Positions 1 through 6,298 are shown, numbered from the stretch's first letter. The stretch: 7,304 nt of DNA from an uncultured Ruminococcus sp. (GCA_937942105.1 CALDFS010000183.1:1-7304), one strand, 5' to 3'. The notes: generated by a model from the sequence alone, not told the origin. Translations and numbers: made by a program.

Positions 1-653
1 CAATTTCCGCCGTCCGCCGAGAACCACTTTGTGGATGTATTTCCGTCAAAAAGCGGAGCTATATTGGTATTAAGACAGCCGCTGACCGAGCTTGAAACAA
101 GGTATGCCACGCCACGGTCAAGTATCTCTATATTTCCAAGGCTCTGATAGTGACCGTAAAGGCTCTTATCGCCCTTAAGTGCATCGATATGCGAGTTGAC
201 CTCCGCAGAGCTTGGATATTCCGAGGCTATAACCTCGCCGTTATTTTTGTAGGCGGCGTTATTCTCTGAAAACTCGTTTGCAAGCTGCTGCAAGCCCTTG
301 CGCGCGGCCTGAAGATTTTCGTAGTTTTCCGCCTGAGTGGTGTGACCCATTCCGCCGTCGTAATTTTCATCCGCTCCCGGTCCGCCAGACCACAAAGTAT
401 GCTCGTTTATCTGAATCCTGTCGGAATCCGTTCCGCCGAATATCATCGCGCCGATAAAGCCGTTGCCCATCGGCATAGCCTCCTGTTCCCAGTCGGAAGC
501 GGGCTTATCATAAACCGCCATAAGCGGCGCCTGTGATGTCTCTATGCGGGTAATATTTTGTATTACCGCCGTGCCGGAGCTGTCTGCGCAGGAGGCAAGC
601 CCAAAAATCATTGAAACGGCTATTGCTGCGGATAGAAAGCGCTTTCTTAACAT
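1..653 (-). CDS. GH95-family glycoside hydrolase lipoprotein (alpha-L-fucosidase-like), 3' end cut by the window
   Basis: The first 217 residues are visible. Residues 1-22 form a lipoprotein signal: MLRKRF, a hydrophobic stretch, then the lipobox LASC with Cys22 as the likely lipidated residue, so the enzyme should sit on the outer face of the membrane. Residues 46-92 carry the GH95 N-terminal signature: YDKPASDWEQEAMPMGNGF, then GAMIFGG, then INEHTLWSGGP. Family knowledge: GH95 enzymes mostly release alpha-1,2-fucose, some alpha-L-galactose. The catalytic (alpha/alpha)6 barrel lies outside the window, so activity cannot be judged. After YGHYQSLGNIEIL (166-178) the chain turns into SSSVSG followed by LFDGNTSTKWFS (201-212), which reads like the start of an F5/8C (discoidin, CBM32) module inserted in the N-terminal domain. 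The start is ATG at 653 with AAGGAG 7 nt upstream. It has its own promoter downstream of comM. Family call is confident; exact substrate is not. Confidence 0.85.
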   Translation of the reverse strand, partial: MLRKRFLSAAIAVSMIFGLASCADSSGTAVIQNITRIETSQAPLMAVYDKPASDWEQEAMPMGNGFIGAMIFGGTDSDRIQINEHTLWSGGPGADENYDGGMGHTTQAENYENLQAARKGLQQLANEFSENNAAYKNNGEVIASEYPSSAEVNSHIDALKGDKSLYGHYQSLGNIEILDRGVAYLVSSSVSGCLNTNIAPLFDGNTSTKWFSADGGN

Positions 654-695
654 GATATCTCTCCTTAATATTGCGTAACTGTATCTGTAAGCTTA

Positions 696-724
696 ATTAT
701 ACAGCGCTTTATCAAGACATTCAA
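696..724 (-). promoter_or_regulatory. Promoter of the GH95 gene
   Basis: On the minus strand, a -35 TTGAAT (719-724) and a perfect -10 TATAAT (696-701) are separated by exactly 17 bp. The predicted start near 689 leaves a leader of about 36 nt before the ATG at 653. This makes the GH95 gene independent of comM, although read-through from comM is possible because no terminator is visible after comM. Confidence 0.7.
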
Positions 725-742
725 TGCTATATCATGACAACC

Positions 743-784
743 TTTCGCATACTCCGTCGTGATATCGACAAAGCACCTGCGAAA
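743..784. repeat. Imperfect inverted repeat between comM and the GH95 gene
   Basis: Outer arms TTTCGCA (743-749) and TGCGAAA (778-784) flank an inner pair GTCG/CGAC around the GATATC region near 754-769. It lies just upstream of the GH95 -35 box and 30 bp past the comM stop. There is no T-tract, so it is not a standard terminator. It could be an operator for the GH95 promoter or a weak 3' structure for comM mRNA. It is short enough to be chance. Confidence 0.25.
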
Positions 785-813
785 ATCCAGAAACTGTAAT
801 AATTATATCCGCA

Positions 814-2340
814 TCATCCGTAATACTTCCTGTCTAAGCACCGATATCTTACCGCCTGAGCTATGTGCTTGCGGTCGATAACCTCGGCGCCGTCCATATC
901 TGCTATCGTGCGGGACACCTTTAATATCCTGTCATATGAGCGTGCGGAAAGCCCCAGACTGTCAAACACCTGCTTTAAAATACCGTCCGCTTCCGGGGTT
1001 ATGGGGCAGACCTCGTGCAGGATATCCGAGGTTATCTGCGCGTTGCAGGTTATATCCGTTCCGGCAAAGCGCTTCTGCTGGACGTCTCTTGCGCGCTGCA
1101 CCCGCTCGCGGATGGCTGAGCTTGGCTCTGCCTTCACGCCCGAGGATATGCTTTCATAGTCCGCCGGTGCAACCTCGATATGCATATCGAACCTGTCTAA
1201 AAGCGGTCCCGAAACCTTTGAAAGATACTGCGAAACCTGCTTGGGCGAGCATACGCATTTTCTTGTGGGATGCCCGTAATACCCGCATGGGCAGGGATTC
1301 ATGGCGGCGATTATCATTATGCGGCAGGGATATGTAACCGTTCCTGCCGCGCGGGATATGGTTACCCTGCCGTCCTCGATGGGCTGTCTTAATATTTCAA
1401 GGGTGGGGCGCTCAAACTCGGCAAGCTCATCTAAAAACAGCAAGCCATTGTGTGCAAGGGATATCTCGCCGGGCCGCGGAACGCTTCCCCCGCCCGACAA
1501 GCCTGCCGAGGAAACGGTGTGGTGCGGCGAGCGGAAGGGGCGAACGGTAATAAGCGGGGATTCGGGGTCGATAAGCCCGGCTATAGAATAGATATTGGTA
1601 GTTTCGATAGATTCCTTGAAGCTCATTTTGGGCAGGATGGAGGGCATACGCTTTGCAAGCATACTTTTGCCTGAGCCGGGCGCGCCTATCATGATGACGT
1701 TGTGCCCTCCGCAAGCGGCGACCTCCAGCGCCTTTTTGGCGTACTGCTGACCCTTGACGTCGGCAAAGTCAAGCGGGTCGTCGTAGGCTTTTACATCCGG
1801 AACATAAGGCTTTGCAGGGGACATTGAGCCTGTGCCTGTGGCATAATCTAAAAGCTGCCTTAAGGTATTCACGCCGTAAACCTCGATGCCGTCCGCAACA
1901 GATGCCTCGAAGGCGTTTTCGCTTGGCACAAAAAGCCGCTTTATTCCGTGCTCCATGGCATAAAGCGCCATCGGAAGCACACCGCGCACTCCCCTGACCT
2001 CGCCGCCGAGCGAAAGCTCTCCGATAAAGGCGGAATCTGCAAAATCCTCATCGTTTATCTCACACATTCCGGCAAGTATCGCAACGGCTATAGATAAGTC
2101 ATGAGCCGAACCGGACTTCTTAACGTCCGCCGGGGCAAGGTTGACCGTAACCCTACATTTCGGAAAATTGATGCAGGACGAACGGAAAGCCGAAGCTATT
2201 CTTTCCTTGGATTCCTTAACGGCAGCGTCTGCAAGACCTACTATTTCAAATCTTTCAACGCCTCGGCTGACCTCGACCTCAACATCCACGCCGAAGGCAT
2301 TCATTCCGAAAAGACCTATGCTTCTTATTTTAGAGAACAT
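814..2340 (-). CDS. comM: ComM/YifB-family AAA+ ATPase (Mg-chelatase-like)
   Basis: The protein has 508 residues from ATG 2340, close to the roughly 506 typical of the family. The N-terminal ChlI-like domain (about 1-170) begins MFSKIRSIGLFGMNAFGV and has the conserved GLADAAVKESKERI (35-48). The AAA+ core has Walker A GAPGSGKS (219-226), Walker B LLFLDEL (300-306), the NPCPCGYYG...CVC four-cysteine motif (348-364), an arginine-finger region GPLLDRFD (378-385) and sensor 2 SARSYDRI (465-472). A Mg_chelatase_C domain follows to the end. Known of the family: ComM is a hexameric helicase that promotes branch migration during integration of transformed DNA in Gram-negative bacteria; its job in Clostridia is less clear. 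An in-frame ATG exists at 2394, but those 18 extra residues overlap the promoter and do not match the family. ATG 2340 has AAGGGG 8 nt upstream. All motifs look intact. Confidence 0.93.
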   Translation of the reverse strand: MFSKIRSIGLFGMNAFGVDVEVEVSRGVERFEIVGLADAAVKESKERIASAFRSSCINFPKCRVTVNLAPADVKKSGSAHDLSIAVAILAGMCEINDEDFADSAFIGELSLGGEVRGVRGVLPMALYAMEHGIKRLFVPSENAFEASVADGIEVYGVNTLRQLLDYATGTGSMSPAKPYVPDVKAYDDPLDFADVKGQQYAKKALEVAACGGHNVIMIGAPGSGKSMLAKRMPSILPKMSFKESIETTNIYSIAGLIDPESPLITVRPFRSPHHTVSSAGLSGGGSVPRPGEISLAHNGLLFLDELAEFERPTLEILRQPIEDGRVTISRAAGTVTYPCRIMIIAAMNPCPCGYYGHPTRKCVCSPKQVSQYLSKVSGPLLDRFDMHIEVAPADYESISSGVKAEPSSAIRERVQRARDVQQKRFAGTDITCNAQITSDILHEVCPITPEADGILKQVFDSLGLSARSYDRILKVSRTIADMDGAEVIDRKHIAQAVRYRCLDRKYYG

Positions 2341-2372
2341 TCCCTTGACCCCTTCCATATGTATTACTTTAC

Positions 2373-2401
2373 ATGATACAGCATTTTCCCACATATTTCA
2401 A
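2373..2401 (-). promoter_or_regulatory. Promoter of comM
   Basis: Minus-strand -35 TTGAAA (2396-2401) and -10 TATCAT (2373-2378) are spaced 17 bp apart. The predicted transcription start near 2366 lies downstream of the longest possible comM start (2394), which supports the shorter start at 2340 and gives a leader of about 25 nt. Confidence 0.6.
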
Positions 2402-2412
2402 CAGCTGAACGC

Positions 2413-2450
2413 AAAAAAATCCGCCTGAAGAGCAAAATCTCTTAGGCGGA
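2413..2450 (-). terminator. Intrinsic terminator of the small membrane-protein gene
   Basis: Read on the minus strand, an 11-bp stem with one bulged base (CCGCCT and AAGAG paired with CTCTT and AGGCGG, loop about 6 nt) is followed directly by a run of seven T (2413-2419). It lies 20 bp past the stop codon at 2470 and just upstream of the comM promoter, so it separates the two transcription units. Confidence 0.85.
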
Positions 2451-2469
2451 AATCAAAGCATATTCCTGC

Positions 2470-2787
2470 TTAATTCTTCTTTTTCTTCTCGGCTTCCTCC
2501 GACACACTGACGATATAATCAACGTTCAGCACCTTGACGGTTCCGTCCTTTGCGGTAACGGACACCCAGTTCTCGGAAACATCGTCAACTGTGACCGTTT
2601 CCCCGAATGAGGAATTGTAGGACATAACATAGCACTTTTTTCCGATAAATCTCTTTAAAATCTCGTTGGACATCGGGCTTAGTCTCCTTTTCTTTTTATT
2701 TTTCAGGCGGCGGACGGTCTGCCTGTTTATCATCGGCAGAATGATGCAGAGATATATCACTATAAAATATAGATACCAATATTCCAC
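2470..2787 (-). CDS. Small single-pass membrane protein with basic linker and beta-rich C-terminal domain, function unknown
   Basis: About 105 residues if started at GTG 2787, which has AGGAG 9 nt upstream. Extending to GTG 2805 adds six residues but has no ribosome binding site. The N-terminus is a membrane segment (EYWYLYFIVIYLCIILPM) followed by a strongly basic stretch (RRLKNKKKRR), the stop-transfer pattern of an anchor with a cytoplasmic tail. The tail alternates short beta-prone stretches (GKKCYVMSY, ETVTVDDV, NWVSVTAKDG, VKVLNVDYIVSV), like a small SH3- or Lsm-like barrel, and ends in EKKKKN. The layout recalls YajC (anchor plus small barrel), but I see no specific YajC signature. A second start at ATG 2673 with AAAAGGAG upstream could give a soluble 67-residue form. 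It has its own promoter and terminator, so it is a monocistronic gene. I do not recognise the family with certainty. Confidence 0.7.
   Translation of the reverse strand: MEYWYLYFIVIYLCIILPMINRQTVRRLKNKKKRRLSPMSNEILKRFIGKKCYVMSYNSSFGETVTVDDVSENWVSVTAKDGTVKVLNVDYIVSVSEEAEKKKKN
2684..2691 (-). promoter_or_regulatory. Internal ribosome binding site for an alternative start at ATG 2673
   Basis: AAAAGGAG on the minus strand lies 10 nt before an in-frame ATG (2671-2673; protein beginning MSNEILKRFIG). It is at least as good as the site for the upstream GTG. It may give a second, anchor-free product, or it may be the only real start, in which case the hydrophobic stretch would be untranslated leader. 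The purine-rich codons of the basic linker could also produce it by chance. Confidence 0.4.
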
Positions 2788-2831
2788 AAATACCATCTCC
2801 TGCACAGCCGTTATGGCTTTATTCTGAGATG

Positions 2832-2860
2832 ATTATACCACACATCACACAATAAGTCAA
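2832..2860 (-). promoter_or_regulatory. Promoter of the small membrane-protein gene
   Basis: Minus-strand -35 TTGACT (2855-2860) and perfect -10 TATAAT (2832-2837) are spaced 17 bp apart. The start near 2825 gives a leader of about 38 nt to GTG 2787, or about 150 nt to ATG 2673. It is back to back with the GH43 promoter, with 21 bp between the two -35 boxes. Confidence 0.75.
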
Positions 2861-2881
2861 TCAAAAATAGGGTTTGCGTCA

Positions 2882-2911
2882 TTGACAGCCGCGAAAAAAG
2901 CAGTATATAAT
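2882..2911 (+). promoter_or_regulatory. Promoter of the GH43 gene
   Basis: Perfect -35 TTGACA (2882-2887) and perfect -10 TATAAT (2906-2911) with an 18-bp spacer. The start is expected near 2918, giving a leader of about 43 nt. A GGAG ribosome binding site (2948-2951) lies 9 nt before the ATG. No operator or catabolite-repression (cre) site stands out, so strong basal expression is possible. Confidence 0.78.
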
Positions 2912-2960
2912 CAATATATACACAGGCAAAAACTTGGACATTTTTGTGGAGATGATATAA

Positions 2961-4478
2961 ATGCTGAAAAGATTTCTGCAAACCGCGCTTGCGGCTGTTA
3001 TTCTGATCGTGACGATGTGCGCGTCGCTTACGGTTGTGCACGCCGAAAACCCCATTGTTCAGACCGTTTACACCCCAGACCCTGCGCCGATGGTATATAA
3101 CGATACCTTCTATTTCTACACCGGGCACGATGCCGACGGTTCATCATATTTCACCATGACCGACTGGCGCTGCTACTCCTCCACCGATATGAAAAACTGG
3201 GTGGATCACGGCGCGGTGCTTTCCTACACCGATTTTGAATGGGCGGACCCGGATAGCTGCTGGGCGGCGCAGTGCGTTGAAAGAAACGGCAAGTTCTACT
3301 TATACGTCACCCTTTCAACCACCGCAGCGGGCGGAGCAAGGGCTATTGGCGTTGCTGTTTCCGACTCGCCTACCGGTCCTTTTAAAGATGCCATCGGCAA
3401 GCCGCTTTGCGGTCCGGATTGGTCATATATCGACCCTACCGTGCTGATTGACGATGACGGTCAGGCTTACCTTTACTTCGGCAATCCGACCTTGCACTAT
3501 GTCAAGCTGAAGAAAAACATGATAGAGCTTGACGGCGAGATTACCGCCACCAATATGACAAGCGAGCAGTTCGGCTCCAATGAAAGCATGAATTCGCTCT
3601 ACACCGAAGGTCCATGGATCTACAAGCGGAATGACAAATATTACATGGTATACGCGGCTTCAGGAATTCCGGAAACCATAGATTATTCCACCTCAGACTC
3701 CCCCACGGGTCCTTGGAAGTATCAGGGCAGAATAATGGATAACTGCCCCACCAGCTTTACTCTGCACCCGGGCATCATTGAATACAAGGGACACGCCTAC
3801 TACACCTACCACACCGGCGATCTGGAGGGCGGAGGGGGCTTCACCCGTTCTGGAGCTATTGAGGAGTTCAAATTCGGCTCTGACGGCTCTATCCCTCATA
3901 TAAATCCCACCCGCGAAGGTCCCGATCAGATTGAATACTTCAACCCCTATAAGCCCAACGAGGCGGAGACTATCTGCTTTGAAAAGGGCATAAAGACCGT
4001 ACGCGGCGAGAACGGAATATACGTCACCAAGGCGGGTAAGGACGATTATATAAAGGTTGCCGGTGTAAACTTTGCGGAAAAGGCGACAGGCTTCACCGCT
4101 TCCGCCTGTGCCGTAAGGGCGGATGGCACTATAAATATCCGGCTCGATTCCCCCGATGGGGATATAGTCGGCTCGGTCACTCTGCCTGAGGGCGAGGAGG
4201 ACGAGGCTTTCAAAACCGTCAGCTGTGATATTATATCCGGCGTGAGCGGGGTTCACGACCTTTACTTCACCTTTGATGTAAGCGTCAACCGTGGATATGT
4301 CAACTTCGATACCTGGCAGTTCGACGGTATTTATTCCGAGGATGATTTTGCGGCTTCGCCCGCACAGATAAAGTCTTCCAACGGAACGGTGATATTTATC
4401 GTTGCGACAGCCGTTGTTGCTGTGGCTTTGGTATTGACGGCGGTTGTGCTGATTCGCAGGAAGAACGCTGAAAAGTAA
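2961..4478 (+). CDS. Secreted, membrane-anchored GH43 glycosidase with CBM6-like domain
   Basis: Complete, 505 residues. A signal peptide with likely cleavage after VVHA (residue 28) is followed by a GH43 five-bladed propeller (about 31-325). The three family acids are visible: Asp40 in YTPDPAPM (base), Asp158 in SYIDPTVL (pKa modulator) and Glu216 in YTEGPWIYK (acid). The repeated DSPTGP(F/W) motif is typical of the fold. Residues about 332-455 resemble CBM6 (EAETICFEKG at the start, GYVNFDTWQFDG at the end). The C-terminus has a hydrophobic helix (about 474-498) followed by RRKNAEK and no LPXTG, so the enzyme is probably held on the outer membrane face by its C-terminus. GH43 members act mainly as alpha-L-arabinofuranosidases, beta-xylosidases or arabinanases; the sequence alone does not fix which. 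It is the only gene between its promoter and terminator. With the nearby GH95 gene it suggests a surface glycan-trimming role. Confidence 0.9.
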   Translation: MLKRFLQTALAAVILIVTMCASLTVVHAENPIVQTVYTPDPAPMVYNDTFYFYTGHDADGSSYFTMTDWRCYSSTDMKNWVDHGAVLSYTDFEWADPDSCWAAQCVERNGKFYLYVTLSTTAAGGARAIGVAVSDSPTGPFKDAIGKPLCGPDWSYIDPTVLIDDDGQAYLYFGNPTLHYVKLKKNMIELDGEITATNMTSEQFGSNESMNSLYTEGPWIYKRNDKYYMVYAASGIPETIDYSTSDSPTGPWKYQGRIMDNCPTSFTLHPGIIEYKGHAYYTYHTGDLEGGGGFTRSGAIEEFKFGSDGSIPHINPTREGPDQIEYFNPYKPNEAETICFEKGIKTVRGENGIYVTKAGKDDYIKVAGVNFAEKATGFTASACAVRADGTINIRLDSPDGDIVGSVTLPEGEEDEAFKTVSCDIISGVSGVHDLYFTFDVSVNRGYVNFDTWQFDGIYSEDDFAASPAQIKSSNGTVIFIVATAVVAVALVLTAVVLIRRKNAEK

Positions 4479-4493
4479 ATTATGGCTTTGCTT

Positions 4494-4524
4494 AGCTCCC
4501 CTGATTCCTTCGGGGAGCTTTTTT
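4494..4524 (+). terminator. Intrinsic terminator of the GH43 gene
   Basis: A perfect 8-bp stem AGCTCCCC/GGGGAGCT with a 10-nt loop runs straight into a six-T tract (4519-4524), starting 16 bp after the stop codon. It insulates the phage-like cassette that follows from GH43 transcription. Confidence 0.9.
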
Positions 4525-4538
4525 ATGCCGGAATTACA

Positions 4539-4560
4539 TTAGTACAAATATTTGTACTAA
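4539..4560. repeat. 22-bp perfect palindrome, candidate operator
   Basis: The half-site TTAGTACAAAT (4539-4549) is followed without a gap by its exact reverse complement (4550-4560). It lies between the GH43 terminator and the cassette promoter, 16 bp upstream of the -35 box, with an A-rich stretch between. A dimeric or tetrameric DNA-binding protein could use it. The AT-rich stem and lack of a following T-run make a terminator unlikely. I do not recognise the site as that of a known regulator. Confidence 0.55.
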
Positions 4561-4576
4561 AAATCAAAAAAACCTA

Positions 4577-4607
4577 TTGACATTTTCAAAAAAAGGAGTA
4601 TTATAAT
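4577..4607 (+). promoter_or_regulatory. Promoter of the BppU/holin/endolysin cassette
   Basis: Perfect -35 TTGACA (4577-4582). There are two overlapping -10 candidates: TATAAT (4602-4607, spacer 19) or TATTAT (4599-4604, spacer 16). An A-rich tract upstream of the -35 resembles an UP element. The start is expected around 4610-4614, inside the SOS box that follows, giving a leader of about 170 nt. Confidence 0.65.
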
Positions 4608-4611
4608 AATT

Positions 4612-4625
4612 AGAACGTATGTTCT
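4612..4625. promoter_or_regulatory. LexA (DinR-type) SOS box over the cassette transcription start
   Basis: AGAACGTATGTTCT contains the Gram-positive LexA core GAAC-N4-GTTC. It matches the published consensus CGAACRNRYGTTYC at all but the two outermost bases. It begins 4 bp after the -10 box, a place where bound LexA would block the polymerase. The inference is that the downstream genes are repressed in normal growth and released on DNA damage. Confidence 0.75.
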
Positions 4626-4687
4626 ATCTGACAAAACAAATTTTGCAGGAAGGCTTAGGAGCATAGCTTGCAGGTCTTTTTGCATCA

Positions 4688-4746
4688 CCGCGCAAAAACG
4701 TGTTGCCGATTGAGCAGGAATCGGGATTTTACGTTTTTTTGCGCGG
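4688..4746 (+). promoter_or_regulatory. Long leader hairpin upstream of the BppU gene, possible attenuator
   Basis: The outer arms CCGCGCAAAAACGT (4688-4701) and the 16-nt complementary arm at 4731-4746 pair fully except for a two-T bulge. Inside is a second stem CCGATT/AATCGG (4706-4711 with 4719-4724, loop GAGCAGG). The inner stem is followed by GATTTTACG and seven T, so alone it looks like an intrinsic terminator. In the full fold its T-tract is paired with the A-run of the left arm. After the whole hairpin the mRNA continues GTTTTAGTTTT. The rest of the 4626-4780 leader has no convincing ORF. Role as attenuator, mRNA stabiliser or protein-binding site is inference. Confidence 0.55.
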
Positions 4747-4760
4747 CGTTTTAGTTTTAA

Positions 4761-4767
4761 GAAAGGA
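4761..4767 (+). promoter_or_regulatory. Widely spaced ribosome binding site of the BppU gene
   Basis: GAAAGGA is the only purine-rich site before ATG 4781, at a long 13-nt spacing. An out-of-frame ATG lies immediately after it (4768), opening a frame of only about 32 codons. The same GAAAGGA with the same 13-nt AT-rich spacing precedes the holin gene. Confidence 0.5.
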
Positions 4768-4780
4768 ATGATTATACCAA

Positions 4781-6298
4781 ATGCCAGAAGCAATATTCGA
4801 CATATCCGCAGATGTGACCCGAAACAACCGGTCGTGCAGAGTTATTGCAAAGCAGTTCGACGTTAAATCGCGGTATCTGAGAGTGCGCATAACCAACCAT
4901 GGCAGGGCTGTTATTGTCCCCAAGAGTGCGAAGGTGATAATAAATGTCAGACGACCCGACGGCGCTGCCAAGGCGTTTTCGGGCGTTGTTAACCCGGACG
5001 GCACAGTAAAGGTTCCGCTGCACAGCTGGGCACTGGAGCTTGAAGGTGAGCTTCGCTGCGATATCTCGGTGATCGGAACAGACGGCTCCAGGCTTACCAC
5101 AACTTCATTTAACGTGACAGTCGAACGCTCGACCTATTCCGGCGATGACGTTTCGCAGGATCCCGAAAGCATGGATATCATAACCGAGGTGCTTACCGAG
5201 GTCAACAACCGAATGCCCAACTACAAAATAGGTCCGGGACTTGCGGTATCGGAAAACACTCTTTACGTCACCGCAGGCACAGGCGGGGGCGGCGCGCCTG
5301 TTGACCCGACGCTTTCACTGGAGGGCGCTGCCGCAGACGCAAAAGCCACCGGCGATGCCATAAAGCAGATAATCGATTCTGCTAACGCCGAGGAGCCATG
5401 GGACAGCGGCTACTGGTCGATCGACCCGTGGATAAACAACGAACCGGGGTCAGCAGAGGGATACTCAAACTCTCAGACTATACAGCTTGAACCGAACACG
5501 AAGTACACCATATCCATAAGCGAAAATGACGACAACACTCTTTATATTGCCGGCGAAAACGGCGGAATCTATTCGGCGGTTCAGGAATACGGCGGATATC
5601 AGACCTTTACCACCGACGAAACTGGCAGACAAACCTTCTGGCTTCTGACACCCGGCAGACGATATGAAGACTACATAAACGGAACGATTAAGGCTTCTAT
5701 AGTCAAGGGCAGCCTGCCTAAAATGCAGGGAAAGGGCGTTACCAAGGTTTCAAAGGACGGCTGGGTTATTAAGACGCATGAAAACGCCCCCGGAGAGCTA
5801 AACAACCGTTACCTGGATATATATTCTCCGTTCGGCAGATACTTCAGTCTTAATACCGGAGCATATAACGACGACCCCTCAGAGGGCGATACCTGGAGCG
5901 GGCTGACAATCGGGCAGCCAGGCTATTCCGGCGCAAACGAGGCGGGAATTCATCTGGCAGTCCCCGGCTCCGGAATGGATATATCCTTTATGAACGCTGG
6001 CATTCTTGCGGAGCTTGTTTTTAACATGGGAGTATACGGAGCATCGCTGGAATACGGAAAATATATGTTTGCCTTCAACGAGCCTGATGTTCCAAGCTAT
6101 GCAAGATTCCAGATATTCAAGGACGCCATTCCGATATATCTCACCGCCGGCGGCATAAAGGTCAAAAACAATAATCAGGCAGTTAAAAACGAAAACGAAG
6201 CCGAGTGGAAAACAGTAAATCTTTATGAGCTGGAATCAAGGGTGGCAGCGCTTGAAGCACAGATACAGTCGCTCGCCGGCGGCTCACAGCAGCAGTAA
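4781..6298 (+). CDS. Phage BppU-domain protein, tail-tip or receptor-binding-like
   Basis: Complete, 505 residues. Residues about 1-115 match the BppU N-terminal domain (DUF2479): FDISADVTRNNRSCRVIAKQ, then an immunoglobulin-like strand pattern through VNPDGTVKVPL and GELRCDISVIG. In lactococcal phages this domain docks the receptor-binding protein to the baseplate. A linker (125-170) leads to DPTLSLEGAAADAKATGDAI (175-194), a motif I know from Firmicute phage tail and fibre proteins. The middle (about 205-460) is beta-rich and probably binds a surface ligand; I do not recognise its family. The C-terminus has a short coiled coil with a perfect 3-4 hydrophobic spacing (L481, L484, V488, L491, I495, L498), consistent with trimerisation, then GGSQQQ. 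There is no signal peptide, so release would need lysis. It is first in a cassette with holin and endolysin. No other baseplate gene is present in the window. Confidence 0.82.
   Translation: MPEAIFDISADVTRNNRSCRVIAKQFDVKSRYLRVRITNHGRAVIVPKSAKVIINVRRPDGAAKAFSGVVNPDGTVKVPLHSWALELEGELRCDISVIGTDGSRLTTTSFNVTVERSTYSGDDVSQDPESMDIITEVLTEVNNRMPNYKIGPGLAVSENTLYVTAGTGGGGAPVDPTLSLEGAAADAKATGDAIKQIIDSANAEEPWDSGYWSIDPWINNEPGSAEGYSNSQTIQLEPNTKYTISISENDDNTLYIAGENGGIYSAVQEYGGYQTFTTDETGRQTFWLLTPGRRYEDYINGTIKASIVKGSLPKMQGKGVTKVSKDGWVIKTHENAPGELNNRYLDIYSPFGRYFSLNTGAYNDDPSEGDTWSGLTIGQPGYSGANEAGIHLAVPGSGMDISFMNAGILAELVFNMGVYGASLEYGKYMFAFNEPDVPSYARFQIFKDAIPIYLTAGGIKVKNNNQAVKNENEAEWKTVNLYELESRVAALEAQIQSLAGGSQQQ

Noticed and set aside
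342..536. 64-codon plus-strand open frame opposite the GH95 gene
   Set aside because: The minus-strand frame carries a lipobox and GH95 motifs over the same bases; the plus frame has no recognisable features.
2341..2394. 18-residue N-terminal extension of ComM from ATG 2394
   Set aside because: It overlaps the likely -10 box (2373-2378), lacks a ribosome binding site and does not match the family N-terminus, which begins at MFSKIRSIGLFG.
2811..3128. 105-codon minus-strand open frame across the divergent promoter region
   Set aside because: It runs over both promoters and the GH43 signal peptide region, and the protein shows no domain.
3693..4256. 187-codon open frame on the minus strand within the GH43 gene
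   Set aside because: It is antisense to a gene with clear family motifs, has no recognisable domain, and is the kind of long shadow frame that biased codon use produces.
4539..4560. Palindrome as a phage attachment site or terminator
   Set aside because: No integrase, tRNA or second copy is visible in the window, and the stem is AT-rich without a T-tract directly after it. Operator is the simpler reading.
4557..4793. 78-codon minus-strand open frame across the cassette leader
   Set aside because: It would start with TTG and no ribosome binding site, and it covers the promoter, SOS box and leader hairpin; its hydrophobic ends come from the A/T-rich tracts.
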